Assembly: GCA_050008575.1 (NCBI GenBank)
Contig: JBEKMJ010000027.1
Coordinates: 17,453-81,452 of the forward strand
Length of the DNA: 64,000 nt
Source of the DNA: Bog-159 sp050008575
GTDB taxonomy: Bacteria; Acidobacteriota; Terriglobia; Bryobacterales; Bryobacteraceae
Direction: 5' to 3'
Part shown: piece by piece, positions 25,823-34,725 of the stretch
Layout: each line of letters starts with the position of its first letter
Position numbering within the stretch: the first letter of the stretch is position 1
Translations under genes and position numbers: made by a program
Notes under the pieces: generated by a model
The model's input: only the letters and a program-made list of their open reading frames with translations
Database searches by the model: none
Told to the model about the DNA's origin: nothing

Positions 25823-26719
25823 TTACGCCAGCGCCGCTTTATACAAAGCGATCTGCTTGCTCCAAGCCCGTTCCGCATCGGCTTTGTTGTAAATCGGCGC
25901 GCCATTCTGCGTGGGCATATCCGGCACGCACCAGCCGTGCAGCGCTCCCGCATATACTTCGATTTCGGCGGAAACCTTGGCAGCCGCAAAAGCTTCCTTC
26001 AGCTTGTCCTTGGCATCCGGCTGACGCGCATCGTCGTTCGAAGCCACCCCGATATACATCCGCGCCTTGATCTTGGGCGCCAGCAGATGCGGGCTATCGG
26101 GCTTGTCGGTCACCAAACCGCCGCCGTGGAACGACGCACCCGCGCCAATGCGGTCGGGCAATGCCGCGGCAGTCTTCATCACCAGCGGTCCGCCCATGCA
26201 GTATCCCTGGGTCCCGATCTTCTTGGCCTTGTCCACTTCCTTTTGCGCGTCGAGGAAGCCCACATAAGCGGCGGCATCCTTTTCAGCGTTGCCGGGCGCG
26301 TTCACCGACGCCATCAGTGGCCGAAGCTTCGCCATGTCGTCCGCATTGCGGAAGTCGAACTTGGAAGCATCCGTGAACGGCGCCTTGGCCACGCGATAGA
26401 ACGGGTTGGGCACCAAAACGGAATATCCCTCCCCTGCCAGACGTTTGGCCATGTCGCGCATCGCGGGCCGCAAACCAAACGCGTCGGGCCACAACAGCAC
26501 GCCCGCATGGGAACCGGTCTTCGGGCGGATGAACCCGGCGTCGCACGTTCCGTCGGGAGTCTTGATCTCCACGTCGGTCTCGACGATGTCAAGGGCTGCC
26601 GCGGCCGGCCCCGCCGTAGCCGCCAAGCCCGCCGTCACCGAGAGGGCTACAAAGTCGCGCCGCGCGATATCCCCGGGGCGTGGATCGTTCTTCTGTTCGT
26701 TCCTCTGGTCTTCCATCAT
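25823..26719 (-). CDS. Dienelactone hydrolase family protein, exported
   Basis: A 298-residue alpha/beta hydrolase of the DLH family. Catalytic Cys is in GYCMGGPL, His in ALHGWCVPD, and the Asp is probably in NDDARQPD. A twin-arginine-like leader ARRDFVALSVTAGLAATAG suggests Tat export. It sits 22 bp after the gluconate-dehydrogenase-type subunit gene and shares its direction, so it is likely the last gene of the GMC oxidoreductase operon. Natural substrate is unknown; cleavage of lactones released by sugar oxidation would fit the neighbours but is inference. Confidence 0.9.
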   Translation of the reverse strand: MMEDQRNEQKNDPRPGDIARRDFVALSVTAGLAATAGPAAAALDIVETDVEIKTPDGTCDAGFIRPKTGSHAGVLLWPDAFGLRPAMRDMAKRLAGEGYSVLVPNPFYRVAKAPFTDASKFDFRNADDMAKLRPLMASVNAPGNAEKDAAAYVGFLDAQKEVDKAKKIGTQGYCMGGPLVMKTAAALPDRIGAGASFHGGGLVTDKPDSPHLLAPKIKARMYIGVASNDDARQPDAKDKLKEAFAAAKVSAEIEVYAGALHGWCVPDMPTQNGAPIYNKADAERAWSKQIALYKAALA

Positions 26720-26741
26720 GGCTGCTCCTTCAAGGAATGTA

Positions 26742-27257
26742 TCATTTCACCTCATACCCCACAAACTCCTCCAGCATCGCATTTCCCTTGTATTCCATCT
26801 CCTGGTGAATCCCGATTTTCGACGTGTAATACGCATGCGCCGTCGCGTGCTTCAGATCGCGAAAGAAAGTTTCCTCCGGACTCTTGGGCTTCATCTCGTT
26901 TTTCGCCATGCGCGTCAGCACCGCCACGCGCTCGCCCGGGCTGGCTTCCATAAACGTGTGGCCGTGCATCTTACGGGATAGCTCGTCCACCAGTTTCAAC
27001 CCATTGCGCCAGTCCTCCCGCTCCTTGGCGTCGAAGGCTTCGGCGAGGCGCGCATCGATATACGCCGCCACCTGCGCGGCGCGCGCACCCGGCGAATGGT
27101 CGTCCGCCGGGATGATCGACTCGGTCAGTTCATCGACCAGGGCAAACTCCGCCGGCGTGAAAAACTTGGGCGCATCGGCGGCGAACACGGCGGGAGCGGC
27201 CAGCGCTGCGCCCGCGCCGATCCGGATCAAATCGCGGCGATTGATTTGGTAAGGCAT
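26742..27257 (-). CDS. Gluconate 2-dehydrogenase subunit 3-like protein (Tat-exported)
   Basis: A 171-residue small subunit. The Tat signal NRRDLIRIGAGAALAAPAV is clear; the mature part FFTPAEFALVDELTESIIPA is the hallmark of the gluconate-2-dehydrogenase subunit 3 family. It starts in a 1-bp overlap (TGATG) with the GMC gene stop, so the two are co-translated. It probably escorts the flavoprotein through Tat and completes the periplasmic complex. No cytochrome c subunit is adjacent. Confidence 0.9.
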   Translation of the reverse strand: MPYQINRRDLIRIGAGAALAAPAVFAADAPKFFTPAEFALVDELTESIIPADDHSPGARAAQVAAYIDARLAEAFDAKEREDWRNGLKLVDELSRKMHGHTFMEASPGERVAVLTRMAKNEMKPKSPEETFFRDLKHATAHAYYTSKIGIHQEMEYKGNAMLEEFVGYEVK

Positions 27258-29041
27258 CAGACATTCCCCTTCTTCAGTTCATCGGCCAGGTGATCGCAGG
27301 AGCGCCAGCAGAGCGCCATGATGGTCCACGTCGGATTCTGGCACGATGCGCTCACGTGCGTGCTGCCATCCACCACCAGCAGATTCGGCACATCGTGCGC
27401 CTGCTGAAACTGGTTCACCACCGACTTTTTCGGATCCGTGCCCATGCGCGACGTGCCCAACTCGTGGATCGAGTAGCCTTCGGTCAGGATCTCGCGATTC
27501 ACGCTGAGCACCTCAATCCCCGCGGCTTCAAACATCTCGCGCGCCGCATCGGCCATGTCCTTCGCCATCTTCTTTTCGTTGTCGCCGAACTTGATGTGGA
27601 AGCGCAGCACCGGCACACCCCAGCGGTCCTTGACCTCGGGGTCCAGCTCCACGTAGTTCTCGTAGCGCGGCAGCATCTCGCCGAATCCGCCCATGCCGAT
27701 GAACGCACCGGCATAATCGCGTACCGTTTTCTTGTAAGCGGAGCCGAACCCAGGCGTGCCGTAAGCGTTATCCGGGAACATGCCGGTGCCGCTGCCCCCT
27801 TCGAATCCGTAGCCGCGCAGGAACTTCTGGTTGCGATCTTCCAGGTTGCGGAAGCGCGCCAGGTAGAAGGAGCCGGGGCGGCCGTCGTCGAGCGTGCGCG
27901 GCTTGCCCACCAGTTCCTTGTCCAAACCGTAAACGCCCGGCCCCATAATGTGTTCGCAGAAATTGTGGCCCACGTGGCCGCTGGAGTTGCCGATGCCGTT
28001 CGGATGCAGGCTCGATTTCGAAAGCAGCATCAGGCGCGCGGATTCGAGTGTCGACGCGGCCAGCAGCACCGCGCGGCCCTTGGCCGTGTAGGTCTGGCCC
28101 GTGTCCGTATCGATGAAGGAGACACCGCTGGCCTTGCCGGTGTCCTTGTCCACCGTAACTTCGGAGACCGTCGCGTTGGTGCGCAGCGTCAGGTTGCCGG
28201 TCTCGAGCGCGGGATAAATCAGCCCAGTGGGCGAATCGAAGGCCGCGTGGATATCGCAGCCGCCCACGCGCCGGTCGCAAGCTCCGCGCCCGTAACAGTG
28301 CACGCGGTACTTGTTGTGCTTCAGTCCGTCCGTGGTCACGCCCGCGCGATAAGGGGTGAGCACGCGCCCCATCTTGGTCAGGCTCTCGCGCAGCTTAACT
28401 TCGGCCGGATTCAGGCGGACGGCGCGCTGGAAGATGCTGTCGGGCAGGTACGGAAGATTTTCCTTGTGGCCGGAGATGCCCAGGTACAGATCCACTTTGT
28501 CGTAGTAGGGCGAGATATCCGCGTAGGAGATAGGCCAGTCTTCGCCATACCCGTCGCGCGAGGCGGCCTTGAAATCGTAATCCGACAGGCGCAGCGCCAG
28601 GCGGCCCCAGATGTTGGTCTTGCCGCCCAGGCAGCGCGCGCGTACCCAGGCGTATTCGGTGCCGGTGTATGGATGGTCCTTCTCGTCCACCACGATGTCC
28701 TTGGCGTAATCCGATCCCGTGCCGTCTTCGACGTAGGAATATACATGCTTGTAAGGCGAGCCCTGCGCGTAGGGCGGCTTGCGGATGGTATATTCGCGGC
28801 CCGAAAGGGCATGCGAATCGGGCGGCATGTCGCCGCGGCGGGGGTGGTCGTAGGGCCACTCCATCGATTTCAGTTCTCGATTGATGTCGAGCTTCTTGCC
28901 GGCTTCGAGTAGCAGCACTTGCATGCCGTGCGAGGTGAGCACATGCGCGGCCATGCCGCCGGCTGCGCCGGAGCCGACGACGATGGCGTCGTACGTTTTC
29001 CGGAGATCCACTGCATCGGATTTATCCGCGGGTAGAAACAT
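27257..29041 (-). CDS. GMC family oxidoreductase, flavoprotein subunit
   Basis: A 594-residue FAD-dependent GMC oxidoreductase of the gluconate/sorbose dehydrogenase type. The FAD-binding loop VVGSGAAGGMAAHVL is at the N-terminus, and a CLGGKTNIWG block is the GMC flavin region. The C-terminal end VVDGSTHVSASCQNPTWTIM holds the active-site Asn/His region. Coupled to subunit 3. It probably oxidises a sugar or polyol and passes electrons to the respiratory chain. It has no signal of its own, consistent with Tat piggy-back export on subunit 3. Confidence 0.92.
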   Translation of the reverse strand: MFLPADKSDAVDLRKTYDAIVVGSGAAGGMAAHVLTSHGMQVLLLEAGKKLDINRELKSMEWPYDHPRRGDMPPDSHALSGREYTIRKPPYAQGSPYKHVYSYVEDGTGSDYAKDIVVDEKDHPYTGTEYAWVRARCLGGKTNIWGRLALRLSDYDFKAASRDGYGEDWPISYADISPYYDKVDLYLGISGHKENLPYLPDSIFQRAVRLNPAEVKLRESLTKMGRVLTPYRAGVTTDGLKHNKYRVHCYGRGACDRRVGGCDIHAAFDSPTGLIYPALETGNLTLRTNATVSEVTVDKDTGKASGVSFIDTDTGQTYTAKGRAVLLAASTLESARLMLLSKSSLHPNGIGNSSGHVGHNFCEHIMGPGVYGLDKELVGKPRTLDDGRPGSFYLARFRNLEDRNQKFLRGYGFEGGSGTGMFPDNAYGTPGFGSAYKKTVRDYAGAFIGMGGFGEMLPRYENYVELDPEVKDRWGVPVLRFHIKFGDNEKKMAKDMADAAREMFEAAGIEVLSVNREILTEGYSIHELGTSRMGTDPKKSVVNQFQQAHDVPNLLVVDGSTHVSASCQNPTWTIMALCWRSCDHLADELKKGNV

Positions 29042-29132
29042 AACGAAAGCCTCTGCGGTGCGTATGTTTCCATGTTAAATCTTTTTTCATCGCCGCCTGC
29101 AAACCAACTCCCCGCCGCTTGGCCGTGCGGGA

Positions 29133-29379
29133 GTGGGGGGCGGGATTGATCCCGCACGGGGCTTTAGCCCCGCACCTCGCAAATCGACAAGTGATGAAAA
29201 CCTTGTGGGGCAGGCGTCCACGCCTGCGGCGGGTCTCCAGACCCGCCCCTTCCGCGCAGCTCGCAGTATGTTTTCGACCGTACCCGGATCCTCCAGGACC
29301 CGCCCTTCGCGAACAGTCCGGCGTGGACGCCGGCCGCAGGACTGGAGTCCTGCCGCGCGGGACTGGAGTCCTGCCCCAC
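29133..29379. repeat. Cluster of paired-hairpin repeats in a divergent intergenic region
   Basis: At least seven hairpins in about 250 bp: GCGGGATTGATCCCGC and GCGGGGCTTTAGCCCCGC types (29133-29173); GCAGGCGTCCACGCCTGC and GCGGGTCTCCAGACCCGC (29209-29246) with a TTTTCGACCGT flank (29271-29281); a lone CTCCAG hairpin (29284-29302); and three stems ending in GCCCCAC on the other strand (29317-29379). It fills the space between the GMC and trxB starts, so promoters must lie within or beside it. Confidence 0.88.
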
Positions 29380-29425
29380 GCCTCCCGCCGCATCCCCGTG
29401 CTACATTGTAGAATCTAAAATCCAG

Positions 29426-30349
29426 ATGCGAAACGTACTGATTATCGGGTCGGGCTGCGCCGGAAACACGGCGGCCGTGTATACGGCGCGCGCCAATCTG
29501 AAGCCCCTGGTGGTGTCCGGAAAACATGCCGGCGGCCAATTGTCGATGACCACCCTGGTCGAAAATTTTCCGGGCTTTCCCGAGGGCATCAACGGGCCCG
29601 ACCTGGTGGAGAACATCAAAAAGCAGGCCGAGAATTTCGGCGCCGAATATATCCACGGCGACGTGCTGGACGCCGACCTTGCGAGCCATCCTTTCCGCAT
29701 CGACGTGGAAGGCGAATGGATCGAAACGCGCACCGTAATCGTCGCCTCGGGCGCGTCGGCGCGCTGGCTGGGACTGGAGAACGAGCATAAGCTCATAGGC
29801 CACGGCGTCAGCTCCTGCGCCACGTGCGACGGCTTTTTCTATCGCGGCAAGAAGATCATGGTGGTGGGCGGCGGCGATTCGGCGATGGAGGAGGCCAACT
29901 TCCTCACTCGCTTCGGCTCCGAAGTGGCCCTGGTGCACCGGCGCGACCAGTTCCGCGCATCCAAGATCATGCTGGATCGCGTGCAGCACAATCCCAAAAT
30001 CAAGATGCTCACCAATACCGTGGTGGAAGACGTTTTCGACGCCGGCCAGCACATCGTCACCCACGTGCGGTTGAAGAACGTGGCCACGGGCGCGGTGTGG
30101 GAGCAGCAAGTGGACGGATTCTTCGTGGCCATCGGACACATCCCCAATACGGCTGTGTTCAAGGGCCAGATCGACACCGACGCCGATGGCTACATCATCT
30201 CGAAAGGCGGCGCGAAGACCAATATTCCAGGCGTATTTCATGCGGGCGACGTGCAGGACCGCCTCTACCGGCAGGCCATCACCGCTTCGGGCGCCGGGTG
30301 TATGGCGGCCATGGAAGCCGAGCGGTACCTGGAAGCGGAGGGACATTGA
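29426..30349 (+). CDS. trxB: Thioredoxin reductase
   Basis: A 307-residue flavoprotein. FAD-binding LIIGSGCAGNTAAVYTARA, redox-active CATC in SSCATCDGFFYRG, NADPH-binding VVGGGDSAMEEANFL, and C-terminal GVFHAGDVQDRLYRQA are all present. It reduces thioredoxin with NADPH in the cytoplasm. The next gene starts in a TGATG overlap, so both are co-translated. No trxA is adjacent. Confidence 0.96.
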   Translation: MRNVLIIGSGCAGNTAAVYTARANLKPLVVSGKHAGGQLSMTTLVENFPGFPEGINGPDLVENIKKQAENFGAEYIHGDVLDADLASHPFRIDVEGEWIETRTVIVASGASARWLGLENEHKLIGHGVSSCATCDGFFYRGKKIMVVGGGDSAMEEANFLTRFGSEVALVHRRDQFRASKIMLDRVQHNPKIKMLTNTVVEDVFDAGQHIVTHVRLKNVATGAVWEQQVDGFFVAIGHIPNTAVFKGQIDTDADGYIISKGGAKTNIPGVFHAGDVQDRLYRQAITASGAGCMAAMEAERYLEAEGH

Positions 30350-30735
30350 TGATCGAACGATTGAGTCCGCCGGGCGTGCCGGCGCCGCGCGGGCCGTATT
30401 CGCCGGCCGTGCGCGCGGGCGATTTCATTTTCGTATCGGGCCAGGTGCCGGTGGACCCGGCCACGAACAAGGTCGAGTTGGGCGATATCCAGCATGAGAC
30501 GCGCCTGGTGCTGACCAACATCGGCCGCATTCTGGAGGGCTGCGGCGCCTCCATGGCCGACGTAGTGAAGTGCTCCGTATTTCTGGCCGATGGCAAGGAT
30601 TTCGCCGCCATGAACGAAGTTTACGCCGAATTCTTCGGCGCGCACAAACCTGCGCGCACCACGGTGGCGTGCCAGTTCGCGATGCCCGGCCTGAAGGTGG
30701 AAATCGACTGCATCGCTTACCACCCAGCCGCCTAG
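30349..30735 (+). CDS. RidA family protein, substrate Arg apparently missing
   Basis: A 128-residue RidA/YjgF-fold protein (APRGPYSPAVRAGDFIFVSG, QHETRLVLTNIGRILEGCG). Canonical RidA enzymes deaminate reactive enamine/imines and use a conserved Arg near the C-terminus. In this protein the matching stretch reads VACQFAMPGLKVEIDC, where that Arg is not evident, though the conserved Glu is. It may belong to a RidA subfamily with another function. It is coupled to trxB by a 1-bp overlap. Its TAG stop forms the edge of a paired-hairpin repeat. Confidence 0.88.
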   Translation: MIERLSPPGVPAPRGPYSPAVRAGDFIFVSGQVPVDPATNKVELGDIQHETRLVLTNIGRILEGCGASMADVVKCSVFLADGKDFAAMNEVYAEFFGAHKPARTTVACQFAMPGLKVEIDCIAYHPAA

Positions 30736-30775
30736 TGGGGCAGGCTCGCAGCCTGCGCGGGCCTCGCAGGCCCGC
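30735..30775 (+). repeat. Paired-hairpin repeat, word CTCGCAG
   Basis: Exact 41-bp copy of the element at 663-703. Its first base is the last base of the upstream TAG stop codon. It lies between convergent genes. Confidence 0.92.
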
Positions 30776-30921
30776 TCTCCGGCTGCGGCCACGCGGCAAG
30801 ACGTGGTTGACGCGCGCGGCGAAAGTCTTCTCCAGGTCGCCGTCGGGCATCTTCCGAATCGTTTGGCCGCGACGATCTGGTGACCTTTCGGCGAAGCTGC
30901 ACAAAGGGCGAGTCGTTTCGG

Positions 30922-31674
30922 TTATCGCAACGACGTGTTGCTTCTCGCGGTGGAAACCACTTCCCTAATCGCCTGGACGAGGACTTCGGGATCTTGCATC
31001 GCAACGCTATGACCGCTGTGGGGCGCAATCGTCGCCTTGCTGTTGCGAGAAAGCGCGAGCAGATCTGCCTGAACTCGCCGATAGTCGTCCGATCCTGCGA
31101 GATAAGGATTCGCGACGGCAATCAGGGGCTTGTGACCCAGGTAAATCGTGGTTTTGGCCGCGTCGGCGATACATCCGTCGAAAAGCATCCGGTCCGCGAT
31201 TCGATTCGAAGCTCCCGGTCTCGAATCGGCCCAACGGTGCATGTCGCGAGCTAACGGAGGAAGTCGCTGCAGGCTCTCCTCGTCGGATCGGCGCATCCCT
31301 TCAGCGTTTGTGATTCGATAGCTGCCAGCGTAATCCGATAAAACCAGGCCCTGCACGCCATTCGGAAACCGCGCCGCGAACAACCGGGCGAATACCGCGC
31401 CAATCGAATGCCCGGCCAGGACCAGTGGTCCCCCTATTCCAGCATGCTGAAGCATGGCGTGAATTTCCCCAATTCGGCCATCGCATGTTGGAGAAGGATT
31501 CGGATCGCTCCAGACGCTACCGCTAGGATCGTAGGTACAGACGCGGGCGAACTTTGCTACCTCGGGCTGTACGAGGCTCCAGTCGAATGAGTAGCCTGCC
31601 CCCACGATCAGCACCGTGATCCGGCCGCCGCCCGTACAGTCGAGATGAACGCGAGCTCCCCCGATGTCAATCAT
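30922..31674 (-). CDS. Alpha/beta hydrolase
   Basis: A 250-residue alpha/beta-hydrolase. Strand/oxyanion region ITVLIVGAGYSFDWSLV, nucleophile elbow LAGHSIGAVFA, and C-terminal His in HSGHSVAMQDPE. Size and layout fit small esterases or proline-iminopeptidase-like enzymes. No signal peptide. It stands alone between a hairpin repeat and an ABC permease remnant; substrate not predictable. Confidence 0.87.
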   Translation of the reverse strand: MIDIGGARVHLDCTGGGRITVLIVGAGYSFDWSLVQPEVAKFARVCTYDPSGSVWSDPNPSPTCDGRIGEIHAMLQHAGIGGPLVLAGHSIGAVFARLFAARFPNGVQGLVLSDYAGSYRITNAEGMRRSDEESLQRLPPLARDMHRWADSRPGASNRIADRMLFDGCIADAAKTTIYLGHKPLIAVANPYLAGSDDYRRVQADLLALSRNSKATIAPHSGHSVAMQDPEVLVQAIREVVSTARSNTSLR

Positions 31675-31682
31675 CTTTCCAG

Positions 31683-32120
31683 GTGGGAAGTACTGCGTTT
31701 GCGCACATCGCTAAGTCGCTTTGGCGGCAGCGCATCGCCGCGGGGCTGCTGGGAATTTTCGGCGCGCTGGCGTTAGCGCTGACGGCCATGGGCATCTACG
31801 GAGTCGCGGCGCACTCCGTCTCGCAGCGGACGCGCGAGATCGGGATTCGCATGGCCATCGGCGCGCGCGGCCTACAGGTCTCCGCGCTGGTGGTTCGCGA
31901 GGGGATGGCATGGGTGCTGGCGGGCGCCGCGGTGGGCCTGCCCGCGGCCTTGCTGACCACGTGGGCCATGCAGAAGGGGATACCTGGCGCGCAGCCGTAC
32001 GACCCTGGGGTGCTGGGCACGGCGCTGGCGGTGTTCGGCGCGGTCGGACTGGTGGCGAGTTATCTCCCGGCGCGGCGTGCGGCGCGCGTGGACCCAATGG
32101 TCGCGCTGCGATGCGAGTAG
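31683..32120 (+). pseudogene. C-terminal remnant of a MacB/FtsX-type ABC permease (ADOP-like)
   Basis: The 145-residue frame matches only the last third of FtsX-like permeases: GIFGALALALTAMGIYGVAAH, the VSQRTREIGIRMAIGA loop, two further TM helices and the end SYLPARRAARVDPMVALR. Acidobacteria have many duplicated orphan permeases about 800 residues long, and this is the tail of one. The upstream part is missing and the neighbouring hydrolase gene begins 8 bp away, so the rest was lost by deletion or rearrangement. Confidence 0.82.
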
Positions 32121-32137
32121 GTCCTGCTAGACTGAAG

Positions 32138-33034
32138 ATGCGCATGAAAATACTAAAACTGCTGCCGATATTTCTGGCGACGACGGCCTTTGCCGCGCAG
32201 AAGTATCAACCCGCCGCGATCTGGGAGTGGCAAGAGAATGTCATCACCGATTCCGCGGACCAGAGCGCTTTCTTTGCATTCGCCGCCACGCATGGGATCG
32301 ATACCGTTTACATCGAGTGTGAGTCCGCCATTCAGAACAACCAACCGGCACTGATCGGGTTTCTGGAAGCCGCGGCCGGCCATGGCTTGACCGCGGAGCT
32401 GCTCTTCGGGGACGCGGAGTGGGTGCTGCCAGGCTCGGGCTACCCCTTTCAAGGTTATGCGGTCTCGCTGGTCTCCGTTTATACGGCACAGTTGCTCAGC
32501 CAGATGACCACCGGAAAACCCGTCGCGGTGCATTACGACGTGGAGCCTTATAGCCTGAAGCTATGGAAGACGGAACAGAATACCATCGCGTTGGATTACA
32601 TCAGCCTGGTGACTCAGTTGGAGGCGGCGGCGCAACCGCTGGGCCTGAAGCTGTCCGTAGACGTGCCTTACTGGTACAGCACGATTCCGGTCATGCAGGG
32701 TACCGTGACTACGCCGATGAATCAGCTTGTGCTCGATATTGTGGACCGGTATGTAATTATGGATTATTGGGATACCGCGTCGCGGATTGAAAGTCAGGCC
32801 ACCACCGATATGACTTATGCGGATTCGATTGCGGGCAAGCAGGTGGTGATTGGCGTTCTGACTACCTGCGGGCAGAACCCGGCGGACCAGTCGTTCTGTA
32901 ATACGTCGCCGCACACCGGAACCGCTTATATGGAATCGGTGCTGGGGATGGTGCGGAAAGCCGAGGCTGGGAACGCCGCGTTTGTGGGGTTTGCGATCGA
33001 GGATTATGCGGGTTTTAGCGTACTGGGACCTTAA
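32138..33034 (+). CDS. Secreted protein of unknown function with TIM-barrel-like motifs
   Basis: A 298-residue protein with signal peptide (LKLLPIFLATTAFAAQ). The mature part shows alternating strand/helix blocks with acidic strand ends: VYIECESAI, VAVHYDVEPYSLK, LKLSVDVPYWYS, VDRYVIMDYWDTAS and AFVGFAIEDYAGF. This pattern resembles glycoside-hydrolase TIM barrels with candidate carboxylates in DVEPY and MDYWD, but I cannot name a family. Start is ATG 32138 (or 32144). It begins 17 bp after the permease remnant and is followed by a hairpin repeat. Confidence 0.75.
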   Translation: MRMKILKLLPIFLATTAFAAQKYQPAAIWEWQENVITDSADQSAFFAFAATHGIDTVYIECESAIQNNQPALIGFLEAAAGHGLTAELLFGDAEWVLPGSGYPFQGYAVSLVSVYTAQLLSQMTTGKPVAVHYDVEPYSLKLWKTEQNTIALDYISLVTQLEAAAQPLGLKLSVDVPYWYSTIPVMQGTVTTPMNQLVLDIVDRYVIMDYWDTASRIESQATTDMTYADSIAGKQVVIGVLTTCGQNPADQSFCNTSPHTGTAYMESVLGMVRKAEAGNAAFVGFAIEDYAGFSVLGP

Positions 33035-33040
33035 GGCAAA

Positions 33041-33085
33041 GAGCGGGTCCTGGAGGACCCGCGCGGACCTGGAGGTCCGCCCCAC
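33041..33085 (-). repeat. Paired-hairpin repeat, word CCTGGAGG
   Basis: GCGGGTCCTGGAGGACCCGC (33043-33062) and GCGGACCTGGAGGTCCGC (33063-33080) followed by CCCAC, i.e. the GTGGGGC foot on the minus strand. Both loops share CCTGGAGG. It lies between convergent gene ends. Confidence 0.9.
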
Positions 33086-33108
33086 TTGATCTGTATAGCC
33101 GTGGAGGC

Positions 33109-33999
33109 TTACGATACCAGCGCTTGCACCACCCGGCTGGCCAACTGGTCGAAGGTCAGGATCTCGTAGATCGAGGGGTCCGACATGATGCGCGCCACCA
33201 GCGCGGTGTGCATGGCGTGTCCGGCGCGCTCGGCGATGACGTGCCCCAACAGCGGCTTGCCCAGCAGCGCAAGGTCGCCGATGAGGTCGAGGGCTTTGTG
33301 GCGGCAGCACTCGTCGGGGAAGCGCAGGCCCTCCGGATTCATGACGCCATCCCGCGTGAAGCAGACGGCGTTTTCGAGCGACGCGCCGCGAATGAGGCCC
33401 ATGTTGCGCATCTGGTCGAGCTCGTCGGCGAAACCGAACGTGCGCGCGGGCGCGATCTCGGTGGCGTAGCGCTCCGGGGTGACCTCCATTTCGAGCGACC
33501 GGCGTCCCGCCAGGGGATGGCCGTAGTCGGTCTCGCAAGTGAGGCAGAAGCTCTCGGCCGGCAGGATAGAGATGCGCTTGCCGCGCTCCTCCACGAATAT
33601 GGGCCGGCGGATGCGCAGATATTTCCGCTTGCGGCGGTACTGGCGGATACCGGCTTCCCGGATCAGCTCCACGAAGGGCTGGCCGCTGCCATCCAGGATG
33701 GGCACTTCCAGGTTGTCGATTTCGACGATGGCGTTGTCGATCCCCATGCTGTAGAACACGCTGAGCAGGTGTTCGGTGGTGGAGATGAGCACGCCCTGGC
33801 GCATGAGGCTGGTGGCGTAGCTGACGCGCGCGACATGGCGCCAACTTGCGGCGATGGGGAAATTGTCGAGGTCGGTGCGCTGGAAAACGATGCCGGTGGA
33901 AACGGGGGCGGGGAGGATGCGGATGGAAACTGCGACACCCGAATGCAGGCCGACACCGGAAGCCTGGACGGGGCGTTGGACGGTCGTCTCAAAGCGCAA
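33109..33999 (-). CDS. lpxC: UDP-3-O-acyl-N-acetylglucosamine deacetylase
   Basis: A 296-residue zinc amidase, the committed step of lipid A synthesis. Zn ligands are in ISTTEHLLSV and in RHKALDLIGD (His and Asp). RTFGFADELDQMRNMG and GLHSG near the N-terminus are typical. Together with kdsB it shows a lipid A/Kdo outer membrane. No other lpx gene is nearby. Single gene, with 245 bp of mostly empty sequence upstream. Confidence 0.96.
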   Translation of the reverse strand: MRFETTVQRPVQASGVGLHSGVAVSIRILPAPVSTGIVFQRTDLDNFPIAASWRHVARVSYATSLMRQGVLISTTEHLLSVFYSMGIDNAIVEIDNLEVPILDGSGQPFVELIREAGIRQYRRKRKYLRIRRPIFVEERGKRISILPAESFCLTCETDYGHPLAGRRSLEMEVTPERYATEIAPARTFGFADELDQMRNMGLIRGASLENAVCFTRDGVMNPEGLRFPDECCRHKALDLIGDLALLGKPLLGHVIAERAGHAMHTALVARIMSDPSIYEILTFDQLASRVVQALVS

Positions 34000-34180
34000 A
34001 TGGGATCTCCGGGATGTGCATCATAGACGTAAGGCGATGCGTTAGATAGCAAATGTAACACCATGGGGGAAGTTGTTTGGTATCAATCGGATCGAAATTT
34101 CGGAGTGTGGCGGATTTGGGACAGTTTGGCGTTTAGTTGTGGCGGATTTGCGGCTAGGTTAGGATGCCCGCTGGCTTGAT

Positions 34181-34202
34181 GTGGAGCGGCGCCATGCGCC
34201 GC
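34181..34202. repeat. Single hairpin of the repeat family, word CCATG
   Basis: A GTGGAGC foot, then GCGGCGCCATGCGCCGC (34186-34202). It resembles the CCATG hairpins at 49343-49381. It lies just past the DUF192 gene end. Confidence 0.6.
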
Positions 34203-34244
34203 GCCAGCCTCCCAAGCCGACTCCTCCGCGAACCGGCCCTAACC

Positions 34245-34697
34245 CTAAAATTCCAGCGTTTGCCCCAACGTCAAGCCCAATCGCCGCGCCTCGCCGCCGC
34301 CCAACTCCAGCACGAATTGCGACGTCTGGTGCCCGCCGTAGGTCGCGCACAAGCTGGCTTTCGTCTTGCACGGCGGCGTATCAGCCGAGATTTCCACGAT
34401 GCGGCGGCTGGCGTCCATCCAGACGATGTCCAGCGGAATCGTCACTTGATACATCCAATACGCGTTCAGGCCGGGCGTCTGGTGTATGAAGAGCATGCCG
34501 CGGCCGCGTGCCAGCGAATCGCGAAACATCATGCCCTTCTGCATATCCGCGGGATCCATTTCGACTTCGGCGCGGATCTGCTGTCCGCCGGGCAGCACCA
34601 CCTTGCGGGTTCCCAGCACTTCGGGACCCTCGGTTTCCGGGCCGCCACAACCGGCCCCCAGCAACGCCAGCAAAATTAAAGGCATCGAATAGCGCAT
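34245..34697 (-). CDS. DUF192 family lipoprotein
   Basis: A 150-residue protein with lipobox LLALLGAGC and then a DUF192 domain: RAEVEMDPADMQKGMMFR, GRGMLFIHQTPG, YWMYQVTIPLDIVWMD, VLELGGGEARRLGL. The family is widespread and poorly understood; some members occur with capsule or phosphate genes. ATG 34697 is placed at the lipoprotein signal. It is divergent from the prenyltransferase gene, with 28 bp between. Confidence 0.88.
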   Translation of the reverse strand: MRYSMPLILLALLGAGCGGPETEGPEVLGTRKVVLPGGQQIRAEVEMDPADMQKGMMFRDSLARGRGMLFIHQTPGLNAYWMYQVTIPLDIVWMDASRRIVEISADTPPCKTKASLCATYGGHQTSQFVLELGGGEARRLGLTLGQTLEF

Positions 34698-34725
34698 GCG
34701 ATAAAATGGTAACGCTCTTAAAGCT

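Noticed and set aside
27290..28912. 540-codon plus-strand frame
   Set aside because: Antisense to the GMC oxidoreductase; no start signal or domain.
29133..29379. CRISPR-like array
   Set aside because: The repeats are palindromic hairpins of unequal spacing, with no constant direct repeat and no spacers of uniform length. No cas gene is present.
30776..30921. Short frames after the RidA-like gene
   Set aside because: Only repeat-derived and antisense codons; no domain or ribosome-binding site.
32561..33844. 427-codon minus-strand frame
   Set aside because: Spans the lpxC gene in another frame and a hairpin repeat; no similarity to known domains.
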